Shown: positions 37,981 to 49,150 of the stretch, piece by piece
Position numbering within the stretch: the stretch's first letter is position 1
Layout: each line of letters opens with the position of its first letter
Source: Agelaius tricolor
Taxonomy: Eukaryota > Chordata > Aves > Passeriformes > Icteridae
Assembly: GCA_023055355.1 (NCBI GenBank)
Contig: JALJCS010000035.1
Span: 682,001 to 746,000, forward strand
DNA: 64,000 bases
Direction: 5' to 3'
Notes under the pieces: model-generated
What the model was told of the DNA's origin: nothing
Database searches by the model: none
Seen by the model: the letters and a program-made list of their open reading frames with translations, nothing else
Program-made: the position numbers and the translations under genes

Positions 37981-38090
37981 GGGACTGGAAGGGATTGGAA
38001 GGAACTGGGAAGGGACTGGGAAGGGATTGGAAGGGATTGGAAGGGACTGGAAGGGTTTGGAAAGGATTGGAAGGGACTGGAAGGACTGAA
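37981..38090. repeat. 10-bp tandem repeat GGGAYTGGAA
   Basis: About 11 decamers with T/C variation at the fifth base. Confidence 0.94.
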
Positions 38091-38260
38091 GGGGCGGCAG
38101 GCTCAGCCGTGTCCCTCGGGAGCAGAACCCAGAGCGGGTGTGCGGTTTAGCAGAGCCCAGAGCCCGTTCAGCAGAGGAAGCCGTGTCACAGCAGGATGGA
38201 TCTAAAGGCAGATTACAGGGAATTCCCGGGGCAGCACTGAGCCGCCCAGCCCGGCACTGA

Positions 38261-38296
38261 CGTTCATTCATTCATTCATTCGTTCGTTCGTTCATT
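38261..38296. repeat. (CATT)n / (CGTT)n tetranucleotide
   Basis: About nine units: four to five CATT, then three CGTT, then CATT. Confidence 0.93.
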
Positions 38297-38479
38297 GTGC
38301 CGCCCGTGCCTGCAGCCCCTGCGCTGTCCCGCAGCCGGTGACACGCTGCCCTTTGATGCACGCACACCAGGGCTCCCCAGGACCCTTTCCCCAGCATTCT
38401 GCTGCCGCAGGTTGTCAGGGATGCCCGGAAAGGGCCGGGCTGTGCCGCGGGGTGCCCGGGCTCCGGCAGAGCCGGGTTC

Positions 38480-38965
38480 AGCACAAGAATAACGCGGCCA
38501 GCAGGTGGGACACGGCAACCCCTAATCCCAAATCATTTTTCTTGCCGGCATCCGTTTTCTGTTGGGAACGATGATGGTTGTGGGGAGCAGCAAGGCGTGG
38601 GCTCGCCCCTGGGAGAGCGATATTATTCCGCTCCTTTTGTGCCCGGGCCGTGTTTGAATTGGGAAACAAAGCTGAGCAGCTTGTGCCTCCTGTTGGAAGC
38701 CTTCCTATCCCGCTGGGGATCCGGGACCTTTTCATCTCAGCCCTGCGCTCCAGAGGCTTCTGCCTCTTCCCATCTTTAAGTCTTTAGTAAATATCAGAAA
38801 AGGGAAAATAAAGGCGATCCCCAGGGCTCGGCAGTGTTACCTTCTCTGCATGAAACAGAGCGGGGGGAAAGGAAAACAGATATTTATCCTCATTTTAGCA
38901 TTTTTCATGTGGAGCTCAAAGAGAGTAAATAATACTTGGTCTGATTTTGCAAGCTGGGGACACTG
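38480..38965. promoter_or_regulatory. Candidate regulatory stretch
   Basis: AT content rises from 38500 to 38965: CCTAATCCCAAATCATTTTTC, GATATTATTCCGC, CTTTAGTAAATATCAGAAAAGG, CAGATATTTATCCTCATTTTAGC and GTAAATAATACTTGG. No repeat family was identified. Could instead be an old diverged transposon. Confidence 0.33.
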
Positions 38966-40260
38966 TGGAGCTGGGTGGATTTTCCTCTTTGTGTGAGTGC
39001 CCAGATTTTGGGGGGATGCAGACCCTGAGCGAGCCTCGGGAAGGGGAACAAAGCACGGCCAGGCAAATGCCAGCTCGGATGGATGCTCAGTGCCAGGGCA
39101 GGCAGAGCTGAGCCCCCCAGAGCCATCTGGGCACAGCCCAGCTGCAAACCAGGCTCCCCAAAACTACCCCGGGGTCAGGAGGGGAGCAGGCAGGGCAGGG
39201 AGGCCGTGTCCTCTAGGGCAGGAAGGGCCATTGCTGCTGAGAAAGGAACAGCTCAAAAACGTCCAGCTCCTCCTCAATAACTGCCTCAGGTTTGATGTGA
39301 ATGTTTGGAGGGAACTCTTTCCTTTCCATGAAGTTTTGGATTATCTGATGGAAGGCAATTCAAAACAGGACAGGAATATTTCCCTCTTTTTTTTTAATGT
39401 TTGAAACCCAAACTTTTGGCTTGGCTTTCGAAACTCCAGATGAAATCATTGAAACCTGAAAGACACCCAAACATGTTTCTAGTACGTTTCGATGTTTTTC
39501 CTTGGCAAAATGAAAATTTTGCTCCCCCAGTCTGCAAGCCCCCATGATTTCTGCCTGAGGCTCTCGCTTTGCTCCAGGTCTGACACCCAGGCTGGCCGGG
39601 TGGCAAAGGCCAAGCTCAGCTGCCCAGCCCAGGCTCAGTGCCCTGAGCAGTTGCACAATTCCCTGTGGCTCCTCCTGCAGAGGAACTCCACAGGAAGAGA
39701 TTCCTGGCACACGTTTGGGGGTGGCACTGCTTCCTCTGACTAACCATGCTCACATGTGGTTCATTCCTTGCTCTTTAGTGCTTCCTTTTCCTCCAAAGCC
39801 CTTTCCTGGCCGGGTTTGCAGCTGGGCTCATCAGGGCAGCTGCTGTCCCTGGTTCTGCTGTTCCTGGAGGCTCTGCAGGGCCTGGGTGGCCCCAGGGTGG
39901 CTCAGGGGACATTGAGAGTGTCCCTTGCCTGCCCCCTGTGCTGTGTCCCCTCTGAGCAGAGAGCTCAGGAGCATTCCTCCCTGCCCAGCAACGCCAGCAG
40001 GGTGGGGACAGTCCCCAGAGCCAGGGCAGGAGATGTGAGTGAGGCAGCTCAGGGCTGGGGTCACAGAGAGCACCCAAATCTGCTCCTGCCAGCCTTGGAG
40101 CAGTGGGGAGACACAGGAGGGGACAGAGCCACGATCCCACCCCTCCCCAGTGTCCAGGCCTTGGAGCACGAGCCAGATCCCAAATACAGCCCACAAACAG
40201 GAGCGTGATTGGGAAAACAGCCCCTTCCCAAGGCAGCCCTGAGGAGCTGCAGGGCCTGAG
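38966..40260. other. Intronic sequence with an AT-rich segment at 39270-39530
   Basis: 39270-39530 is markedly AT-rich (TTGGATTATCTGATGG, CTTTTTTTTTAATGTTTG, AATGAAAATTTTGC) and could be an old TE remnant or regulatory DNA. No gene seen. Confidence 0.4.
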
Positions 40261-40480
40261 CTCCCCCAGCTCTGATTTTCTGCTCCCTGGTCAGTGGGGC
40301 CAGGCCAGGACCCCTGGTGCAAATACAGGAGCACAAGAAATGAATTCACTGCCCTGGCTGCTTAGAGGAGCTCCCCCAGTTCTGATTTTCAATTCCTCAG
40401 TCAGCGGGGCCGGGCCAGGACCCCTGGTGCAAATACAGGAGCACAATTAACCAGTTTGATGCCCTGGCTGCTCAGAAGAG
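40261..40480. repeat. 110-bp tandem duplication
   Basis: 40261-40370 and 40371-40480 are diverged copies. Shared blocks include TCTGATTTTC, CCAGGACCCCTGGTGCAAAT, ACAGGAGCACAA and GCCCTGGCTGCT. Confidence 0.92.
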
Positions 40481-41416
40481 CTCCCAGAGCCACCCCTGGC
40501 CTGGGAGGGCACAGGAGGCACCCGGGGCTCTCTCCATCACCTGTCCAGGGCTGGCAGTGACAAACACCCCCAGCAGCCCTGCTGGTGACAGAGGAATGCT
40601 CTGACTCTGGAGCTGTTCCTGGTGTGGTGGGGCTGATTTAGGGCTTTCCTGCAGGCTGTGAGGGTGAGGGCTGCAGCCAGGAATGCAGCTCCCTGCAGCT
40701 TCCCCCAGGGCTCCATCACTGCCCCATTTGCTTTGCTGGGCCTCATTATTTCCAATTTCTGCAGCCCTAACGCCAAAGGAGGCTGTATTCAATGTAATTA
40801 TTACTCAAAACTTTGAAAACTCAAAGGAGGGAAAATAGCATTAAAGGAGCAAGGAGCAGAGCAACAAGTGTGACTGATGGCCCTGCCCTGTGGTTTGCCC
40901 GTGGCGGGTTTGTTCCACCCATGGGGATGCTGGAGCAGGGAGGTGGCGTGGGCTGCTTTGTTGGTCTCTGTGCTGTCAGAGGGGCAGAGTCCCCAGAGTG
41001 CAGATCTCCAGAGAAATGTGCCTCCCCTTTGAGAGGCAGCGCACATGCCCAGCTCCCAGCAAAGGACTTTTGTTCTGCTCTGATTTATACAATTCTCTGG
41101 GGCCAGCAGAAGTGGCTGTCATGGTTGCAGGGATTACTGGCCAGGGTGGGCTGTGCAGAGTGGTTTGTTCTCTTGGGCACAGAGATCCCTGTCCCCCTGT
41201 GCAGGCCCCGGTGCCCACCGGGGGTGCTGAGCCCAGGAACTGCCCTGCCAGGGGGTCCCTGTCCCCTCCCAGAGCCACTGAGGGGACACTCCTGCTCGGG
41301 GCCAAGGCTGGAAGGGGACACTGAGAGTCTCACCCTGAGCAGGGGATGCTGCCAGCAGCTCTGCCTGCGCACCTCAGAGCCTGCCCAGGGCAGCACCAAA
41401 GGTATCAGCTGCTCCC
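40481..41416. other. Intronic sequence, one AT-rich spot
   Basis: 40780-40855 has CAATGTAATTATTACTCAAAA and AAAATAGCATTAAAGG, a possible regulatory islet. The remainder is GC-rich with nothing recognised. Confidence 0.42.
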
Positions 41417-42160
41417 CATGGCTCTGGGAGGGATTGGGGTGTCTGGCTCTGGGGTGGCTCTGGGAGGGATTGGGGTGTCTGGGCTCCAGAAAAACCCATG
41501 TGGCTCTGGGAGGGATTGGGGTGTCTGGCTGCAGAATAACTCATGTGGCTCTGGGAGGGATTGGGGTGTCTGGGCTCCAGAAAAACCCATGTGGCTCTGG
41601 GAGGGATTGGGGTGTCTGGCTGCAGAATAACTCATGTGGCTCTGGGAGGGAATTGGGGTGTCTGGCTCTAGGATAGCCGCCATAGCTTTGGAAGGGAATT
41701 GGGGTGTCTGGATCCAGGGTAGCCCCCATGGCTCTGGAAGGGATTGGGGTGTCTGGCTCCAGGATAGCCCATGGCTCTGGGAGGGATTGGGGTGTCTGGC
41801 TCCAGAATAACTCATGTGGTTCTGGAAGGGATTGGGGTGTCTGGGCTCCAGGGTGGCCCCTGTGGCTCTGGAAGGGAATTGGGGTGTCTGGGCTCCAGAA
41901 TAACCCATGTGGCTCTGGGAGGAATTGGGGTGTCTGACTCCAGGATAGCCCATGGCTCTGGAAGGGATTGGGGTGTCTGGCTCTGGGGTAGCCCATGGCT
42001 CTGGAAGGGATTGGGGTGTCTGGCTCTGGGGTGGCTCTGGGAGGGATTGGGGTGTCTGGCTCCAGAAAAACCCATGTGGCTCTGGGAGGGATTGGGGTGT
42101 CTGGCTCCAGGGTGGCTCTGGGAGGGATTGGGGTGTCTGGCTCCAGGGTAGCCCACGTGG
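41417..42160. repeat. Minisatellite GGCTCTGGRAGGGATTGGGG..., units about 27-48 bp
   Basis: About 17 units. Every unit has GGCTCTGG-AGGGATTGGGGTGTCTGG, followed by a variable tail such as CTCCAGAAAAACCCATGT, CTGCAGAATAACTCATGT or a short GTGGCT. Unit length varies with the tail. Confidence 0.95.
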
Positions 42161-42906
42161 CCACTGAAGCAGCCTGTGGCTTCCCCCATGGGCACAGTTT
42201 GCTCATCCTGTGAGTGCAGCTGGAGCAAGCCCTGTCTGATCTCCATGAGCAGCATCCCCTGCACACCACGGCCCTGGCACAGCCTGGGGTGAGGTTCCTG
42301 AGGCAGGGAAAGCCTCTGAGCCTGTTCCTGGTGTCTGGGGCTGTCCCCAGGGCTCCTGAGGAGCTGAGCACAGGGAGGTGGATGTGGCCTGTCCTGTGGA
42401 GCCCAGGGGCTCCATTTGTCCATCCAGGGTCACCTACCACCACCAGCAGCAGCACCTCGGTCACTCCAGCAAAGGACAGATGTGCCTCCACTTATCTGCT
42501 CCCGGAATTTCTCTGCTTGTTTGTTTTGTTTTCATCCCCTGAGGAGGAGGAGGAGGAGGAGGAGGAGGGTGGTGCCTCCACATGCCCGGGGCTGGCCACC
42601 TCTGAACCCCAGTGCCAGAAGCCCTCTCCATGCTCTATAAATTTTATTGGAATATCTGTTTCTCTTGGGGGAGGGGGTGGTGCTGGTGCATTTCTTTGCT
42701 CTGCTCAGGCACCGTGAAAGGGCTCGTTAAACAGCAGCTCCTGGCCCCATGAACCCCTGCAGGCAGGCAGAGGTGACACAGACTGATGGCATTTCCAGCC
42801 GGGCTGTCCCCTGGGACCGAGCAGACAGCTTGGACGGGGCCGAGCTTGCTCTTGGCTCCGGGGCTCGTTTGTGGTGGAGGAATGCCTGAGGAGCCAGGGA
42901 AGGGAT
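42161..42906. other. Intronic sequence with a short (GGA)n run
   Basis: (GAG)n, about eight copies, at 42541-42567. TATAAATTTTATTGGAATA at 42635-42655 is AT-rich. No gene. Confidence 0.5.
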
Positions 42907-43662
42907 GTGTCCCCATCAGGACAGGCAGGGCTGGCTCTCCTGGGCTGTGTCCCCTGCAGGACAGGCAGGGTTGGCTCTCCTGGGCTCTGTCCCCATCAGG
43001 ACAGGCAGGGCTGGCTCTCCTGGGCTGTGTCCCCATCAGGACAGGCAGGGTTGGCTCTCCTGGGCTCTGTCCCCATCAGGACAGGCAGGGTTGGCTCTCC
43101 TGGGCTCTGTCCCCATCAGGACAGGCAGGGTTGGCTCTCCTGGGCTCTGTCCCTGCAGGACAGGCAGGGTTGGCTCTCCTGGGCTCTGTCCCCATCAGGA
43201 CAGGCAGAGTTGGCTCTCCTGGGCTCTGTCCCCATCAGGACAGGCAGGGTTGGCTCTCCTGGGCTCTGTCCCCATCAGGACAGGCAGGGTTGGCTCTCCT
43301 GGGCTGTGTCCCCATCAGGACAGGCAGGGCTGGCTCTCCTGGGCTGTGTCCCCATCAGGACAGGCAGGGTTGGCTCTCCTGGGCTGTGTCCCCATCAGGA
43401 CAGGCAGGGTTGGCTCTCCTGGGCTCTGTCCCCTGCAGGACAGGCAGGGTTGGCTCTCCTGGGCTGTGTCCCCATCAGGACAGGCAGGGTTGGCTCTCCT
43501 GGGCTGTGTCCCTGCAGGACAGGCAGGGTTGGCTCTCCTGGGCTCTGTCCCCATCAGGACAGGCAGGGCTGGCTCTCCTGGGCTGTGTCCCCATCAGGAC
43601 AGGCAGGGTTGGCTCTCCTGGGCTCTGTCCCCATCAGGACAGGCAGGGTTGGCTCTCCTGGG
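42907..43662. repeat. 40-bp minisatellite, about 19 copies, highly homogeneous
   Basis: The unit contains TGTCCCCATCAGGACAGGCA, then GGGTTGGCTCTCCTGGGCTC. Variants: CCCCATCAGG versus CCCTGCAGG, GGTT versus GGCT, CTCTG versus CTGTG. Since 40 is not a multiple of 3, all three + strand frames stay open for 280-330 codons; these are artefacts. Confidence 0.97.
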
Positions 43663-44078
43663 CATGCCCTGGGCTCTGTCCCCAGGGTCCCCAGCTGCTC
43701 CCAGGCTGTGGGAGGGCAGGGAAGGTGAGGGGGCACATCCCAGGTGCTCCCACAGATCCTGGGGCATGGGGCAGTGCTGGCTGAGGGCTCCTCCCCGAGC
43801 TCCTGCCTGCTCCAGGCTGTTTTGTTAACCTCGGGCTGCAGCCTGGCCCTGCCAAGGCTCTGATGTTCTTGGACAGCCCTGGGCTGAGGAGACACCTTCC
43901 CAAACAAGAGCTGATTAAGGGACTGCCCGGCCCTTGGCTCAGCAGGCACAGCTCCCAGCACACAGCACCGAGGGGGAGCGCCCTGGCTCTGCCACTCCCT
44001 GTCCCCAGCACCGAGGGGGAGCGCCCTGGCTCTGCCACTCCCTGTCCCCAGCGCTGCCTGGGCTGAGCACTGCAGACT
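43663..44078. repeat. Spacer with a 43-bp x 2 duplication (43964-44049)
   Basis: AGCACCGAGGGGGAGCGCCC... at 43964 recurs at 44007. The rest of the spacer is unique GC-rich DNA. Confidence 0.85.
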
Positions 44079-44084
44079 CCACCT

Positions 44085-44470
44085 TGTGACCGTGTTCACA
44101 GGGGTCCGAGGATGAGGGAAGAGATGAGGATCTGACTCCGTGTTTCACAAGGCTTGATTTATTATTTTATTATAGATATTACATTAAAACTATACTAAAA
44201 GAATAGAAGAAAGGGTTTCATCAGAAGGCTGGCTAAGAATAGAAAAATAAAGAATGATAACAAAGGTTTGTGTCTGGGACAGAGTCTGAGCCAGCTGGGC
44301 TGTGATTGGCCATTAATTAGAAACAACCACATGAGCCCAATCCCAGCTGCACCTGTTGCATTCCACAGCAGCAGATAACCATTGGTTACATTTTGTTCCT
44401 GAGGCCTCTGAGCTTCTCAGGAGGACAAAAACCCTAAGGAAAGGATTTTCCATAAAACATGCCTGTGGCA
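44085..44470 (-). mobile_element. Solo LTR of an endogenous retrovirus (ERVK-like), with perfect 6-bp TSD
   Basis: The 386-bp LTR is bounded by TG...CA (on - it starts TGCCACAGGCATG and ends GACCGT-type reverse TGTGACCGTGTTCACA on +). It is flanked by CCACCT at 44079-44084 and 44471-44476. On the - strand it carries AATAAA (44158-44163 on +), CAGCCTTCTGATGAAACCC and CTCCTGAGAAGCTCAGAGG, matching what I recall of a common songbird ERVK LTR. It shares motifs in the same order with the LTR at 3766-4220 but is clearly less eroded. No internal genes. Confidence 0.9.
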
Positions 44471-44476
44471 CCACCT

Positions 44477-45940
44477 TTTCCAGACCCTTCTCCACCTCTC
44501 CTGACCAGCCAGACCTGCCTGGTGGTGCAGGTGCTGGGGTGCAGCCGCAGTTTAAGAGCTGTAAGAAGCCCAGGGTAGAAATCCTGTCCTGTCCCATGCT
44601 GCAGGACAGCCCCAGCAGTGCAGCTGGAGGCAGGGGGAGCAGGGCTGTTCCCAGGCCGGTCAGGGACGTGCCTGGGGCCACCCAAGGTGTGCAGGATGGA
44701 AGGCAGACCCCGCTGAGGGCGTGCCAAGGTGCCTGAGCAGTGCTGGCGTTTCTGCGCTCACATCCAGCTCTGCGGTGACACCAGGCAGAGTTCCAGCAGC
44801 AGAAATTCAGAAATTCCCTGGCCCTGGCAGCTGCCCCTGCCCTCAGCAAACATCCAGCCTCTCCTCAGGCAGGCTCTCACCTCAGCCTGGCCTGGCACCA
44901 GCGAGGTGTGCCCGGCCCTGCCTCCACCTTTGCTCCGAGGGTCTCGCTGTGGTGGCCAAGAAACATAAATGCTTGTAATGCTTTGTTGGGCCAGGAGTAA
45001 AGGGAGTTTGTGGCAAGAAGGTTCCCATGTTATACAAGTCAGGCAAGGGGAGCTGTGTTTGCACTGGCACAGGGCAGCTGTTTTCACTCCAGCAGAGCCC
45101 AGCTCACGGCTGCTTCCTCACTGAGCTCTTGTTCATCTTGGCCTGAGCAGCTCCAGGTCAGGGAGGCAAAGCTGTGGCTCCTCCGTGGGATGGGAGAGGT
45201 GCAAAGGGCAGCACAGGGCAGCCCATGTCCTGCCTGGAGCCGGGAATTGGGGTCAGGAACAGCCCCTGCCAGCCCTGGGCATCAGCACAGGGTCCAGCTC
45301 CCAGCCCGGGGTGGGTCCAGCAGCTGCCCCGAGCTCCCAGTCCCAGTCCCAGTCCCAGTCCCAGTGCCAGTCCCTCCCAGCCTGGGAGATCTCTGAGCAG
45401 CGTCAGCACAGCCTCTGGGCACCAAGGCCATCCCCCTGGGCATGGCAGGCTCAGGGAGCAGAGCAGCACACCCACAAACTGAACCAGCCAAGGGTTAGCC
45501 AGAGTTTCCTGTCCTCAGTCTTTGTAGCAACCTGAAGCTGACCTGAAGAAACGAGACAGAAATGTGATGCTTGGCATAGGGAAGGTTTTGCAGTCCCTGC
45601 TGGGTGAACTCTTTCAAGAGGTTCATCATTGACCTTGGGACTGCAGAGATGTCTCAGGGGTCAGCTGAGCCCACGGGCTGATGTCTTTCAGCTGAACCTG
45701 TGCCTCCCATTTATAGCCACGATGCCCTAAAAGGAGCTTTCCCAGTCAAATGGAGAGCCTCATAGGCTGCAGAAAAAATCAGATTGAGCTTTGCCAAAAA
45801 CGCGGTGAAAGGCACAAGCTGTGGCAGGAGATGGGCCAGGAGAATTCTTTCCTCGATGTAGTCAAAACAGGGTGGCAAGGGCAGCATCAGCTCTGCCAAC
45901 GACCCAGGGCAGGGCCTGGTGAACCTTTCCTACCCCTTCC
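44477..45940. other. Intronic sequence with small repeats
   Basis: (CCAGTC)n, about six copies, at 45336-45373. Otherwise GC-rich unique DNA; 44960-45040 and 45540-45800 are less GC-rich without clear motifs. Confidence 0.5.
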
Positions 45941-45945
45941 TGAGG

Positions 45946-46090
45946 GGATGAACAGAGCACAGAGCATGGAGCAGCCCCTGTGAAAGGGATGAACAGAGCA
46001 CAGAGCATGGAGCAGTCCCTGTGCTAAAGGGGATGAACAGAGCACAGAGCATGGAGCAGCCCCTGTGCTAAAGGGATGAAAAGAGCACAG
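45946..46090. repeat. 42-44-bp tandem repeat, GATGAACAGAGCACAGAGCA...
   Basis: Three to four copies at about 45946, 45988, 46032 and 46075 (partial), differing by CTAAAGG/AAAGG insertions. Confidence 0.92.
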
Positions 46091-46156
46091 CAGAGCTGAC
46101 GTTGTTTCTGAGCTCTGGATTCATCCAGCGTTTACAGGCACGTTCAGCCCTGACCA

Positions 46157-46409
46157 CTGAGCCGAGCTGAGCTGAGCCGAGCTGAGCTGAGCTGAGCCAA
46201 GCTGAGCTGAGCTGAGCTGAGCCGAGCTGAGCCGAGCTGAGCCGAGCTGAACTGAGCTGAGCCGAGCTGAGCCGAGCTGAGCCGAGCTGAGCTGAGCTGA
46301 GCTGAGCTGAGCCGAGCTGAACTGAGCTGAGCCGAGCTGAGCCGAGCTGAGCCGAGCTGAGCTGAGCTGAGCTGAGCTGAGCTGAGCTGAGCCGAGCTGA
46401 GCCGAGCTT
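46157..46409. repeat. (GAGCT)n / (GAGCC)n pentamer array, 253 bp
   Basis: About 50 pentamers with T/C alternation and rare GAACT. The AGCT-rich pentamer resembles the GAGCT core of immunoglobulin switch-mu repeats, but there is no immunoglobulin context here. Confidence 0.96.
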
Positions 46410-47995
46410 GGCCCATGAGGGACAGAGGCACCCACCACCTTGGGGGCACAGCTGGGGCTCCCCAGGAGCTGCTGCTGTTCTGCAGAGCAGCTGGGCTGCA
46501 CAAGCAGCCAGAAAAGCTTCTGTGGGAGAGGCTTTGCACATCAGCCCCTGCTGCAGCCCCTGCTGCAGCCAGGCACTCTGGAGCGCACAGCCTGGCCTCT
46601 CCCAGAGCTGCAGGTTGGTTCTGGGGCAGCAAAGGCAGTGGCAAGGCTGCCCCAGGCAGCTCTGGGTGGGCAGGGGGGTGTGGGCTGGGGTCTCCCATCC
46701 CAGGACAGCTCAGTGGCCCCAGGGGAGCCAGGAGTGGGCGAGTGCCGGCGGCTCTGGCCAAGCTGGGAACTGCAAAAGCTTTTCTGTCCGGAGGTGGGCT
46801 CGAGCTCAAGCCTGCTTCCTTTTCCCTGCCAAAGCATCTGCTGTCCTGCACTCTTCCCTTCCCCCTTCCCTGCAGCATTTCAGGCCATGGAAATGTTTGA
46901 TGTGATCCCCCCAGCACTGCTCCCTGTGGTTGGATCCGCTGTGGTTTGACATCCCTCCTCTGGCTGCCTTGAGGTGACCTTGGCTTTGCAGTGTCCTTTC
47001 ACACCAGAAAACCAAAATATTGCATTTCAGCATTGCCCAGACGGGTATTTCCAATGAGCTAACAGGAAAAGGAGCAGTTCTGCACAGCTCCACCACCCCG
47101 GATCTGGGAGCAGCCCCAGCTGGTCCCAAGCTGCTTTAATGATCAATAATTTATTTGGTGGAAGTGTCCCCAGCCAGGTTGGGATCCTGCAGTCCTGGGG
47201 CCGGTGGGTCTGGGCCCTGGGGTGATCCCTGCTGTCCAGCTGTGGTCCCCGGTGTCCAGCTGTGGTCCCTGGTCCAGCTGTGACCCTGTGGTCCAGCTGT
47301 GCAGCATCACCAATGTGACAATGGGGTGTAAGAGCTGTGAATGTGCAGTGTCCAGAGAGGAGCCTCTGAACTGCTCCAGGTGCAGCAGATCCCAAGGGCA
47401 GGACCTGAGGTGCCAGCACGGGAGGTGGCTGTGAGGGAATCGTCTGTGCTGGCCACCTGGCCACTGCAGGGTGACCCCTGAGGCAGCTGGGGATGGAATG
47501 ATGCCACTTGCCAGGTCAGACTGGGTTTAAATGCTGCTCTGTCTGTGCTATCCCACTGAACCTCTGCCATGGGTGGCACGGCCTGCAGCAGGGTGGGGGC
47601 TCCCCTTCCCTTTGACCCCCCTCAAACCCCTCCTGGATCAGGGCTCAGGAGGCTCCTCCAGCTGCTCCTGCCGTGCCCAGCTGGCTCAGGCATGGGGAGC
47701 CCACAGCAGGAACCCCTGTGGCCCTCCAGGACAAGGGACAAGCAGGGATCTCCTCCTGGCTGAGACCTGCGGAATGAGGAACGGCAGGGAAACCACGGGC
47801 ACAGCAGCACCAGTGCTGGGCTGTGTGTCTGAGCTGCTCAGCACCCTCATCCCAGCAAAGCCAAGGTCCCATGAGCCAGATCAGGCCCTTCCCTGAGCGG
47901 GCATTGTGATGGAAAAGCTCCTGAAGGGCCTGTGAAGTCACTGAGCCTGACTCTGTGGCCACGCTGGAATGCACTAACCAGGAGTTGTTTTGAGG
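46410..47995. other. Intronic sequence, no gene seen
   Basis: GC-rich. 47120-47160 has TTTAATGATCAATAATTTATT. A short duplication of GTCCAGCTGTGGTCCC lies at 47230-47300. Confidence 0.5.
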
Positions 47996-48175
47996 TCAGA
48001 AAGGAATAAGTTGTTTGCAGACAATTGATGTTGTTATTAAAAACATCCACGGCACAGAGGAGGGGGAGGGAGGTCCTCTTTCCTGTTTGGGAAATAGTTT
48101 TTCACTGCATCCATCAAACGAAAGAATTCTGTATGAAAAATTAATTTAGAGAAAAAAAAAATTCTGGGGCACACG
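47996..48175. promoter_or_regulatory. Possible AT-rich regulatory islet
   Basis: Contains AAGGAATAAGTTGTTTGCAG, ACAATTGATGTTGTTATTAA (Sox-like) and AAAAATTAATTTAGAG followed by an A run. Weak evidence. Confidence 0.3.
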
Positions 48176-49094
48176 CGCCTGAAAATGAACCACAGCAGGA
48201 TCAGAGGTTTGGCTCAGAGCTACATCCCAGACTCAAAAGCCAGATGAAAACCCAGGACTGCTCCCAGGCTGTTGCTGGAACTGAGGAAATGCAGTTTCCT
48301 TCAGAGAAATGCAATCTCCTCTCTGTAACTTTTGGGCAAAATTCAGGAACTGCAGCTGAAGCCCGGAGCAGTCTCCCACTGAGACAGACTCGGTGTGAGC
48401 CTGGAGCAGCAGCTGGGCTGCAGGAAAGGGGGGATCACCAACAGAGAGCAGGAAAAACCTCTGCGATGGGGGGACTGGGCTGCCACCCTGCCCCACGTGG
48501 GGAATGTCCCAGCAGCCTGTCCAGCCCTGTCCTGCAGCACTGGGATGTCACCTGAGGTGTGACCTGAGCAGAGCCACCTCTCATGGAGCTGTCCCACCAG
48601 AGCCAGGTGACCCTTTCAGCATCCTTGGCAGCCCCTGGGCGCTGGCACAGGGCAGGCCTGGCACAGCTGTCCCTGCTCCCAGCCACCCTGCAGGGTCACA
48701 CAGACCACGGGAGGGACAGCAGGAAGGACACTCTGGGCAGCAGCCAGCCCCTGCAGTGTCCCTGGCAGGTCAGCTTTGAGCTTTGGGCGTATTTGGGGAT
48801 GGGAATTGGCGGGCACATGGCTCAGGTCCTGCCCGTGCCCATGGCCCTGCAAGCCCCAGCCCGATCCCTCCTGCAGGGTGGCCAGGGACCAGCACCGCGC
48901 CCCCAGGACAGGGGGAGCCTCCCCTCATGGCCTGGGGCTGCCCAGGGCCGCTCCAGGGACACGGTGGCACAGCGCAGTGTCTGCACAGGGCACGTCTCTG
49001 AGCATCCTCCTCACCGTGGCCAGCGCTGTGCTCCCACCCTGATTGCAGGGAATGTCTGCAGCTCTGCGGGCCCCTTTGAACCCAGCCAGGCCGG
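48176..49094. other. Intronic sequence, no gene seen
   Basis: GC-rich unique DNA without recognised repeats or domains. Confidence 0.5.
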
Positions 49095-49150
49095 CAGCCA
49101 GCGCTAATTGCCCGTGATCGCTAATTAAAGGGTCCCGATAGAATCTGCCT
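49095..49150. promoter_or_regulatory. Candidate paired homeodomain site
   Basis: GCTAATTG (49103-49110) and GCTAATTAAAG (49120-49130) share GCTAATT at 17-bp spacing in GC-rich DNA, followed by CCCGATAG. Small but conspicuous. Confidence 0.38.

Noticed and set aside
42907..43662. Regular 40-bp spacing suggestive of a CRISPR array
   Set aside because: Whole units repeat without unique spacers, and the genome is a vertebrate.
42786..43828. Three + strand frames of 285-332 codons
   Set aside because: Artefact of the 40-bp array; the same peptide cycles through all frames.
46157..46409. Genuine immunoglobulin switch region
   Set aside because: No constant-region exons or I-exon context, short length, and placement inside NTN1.
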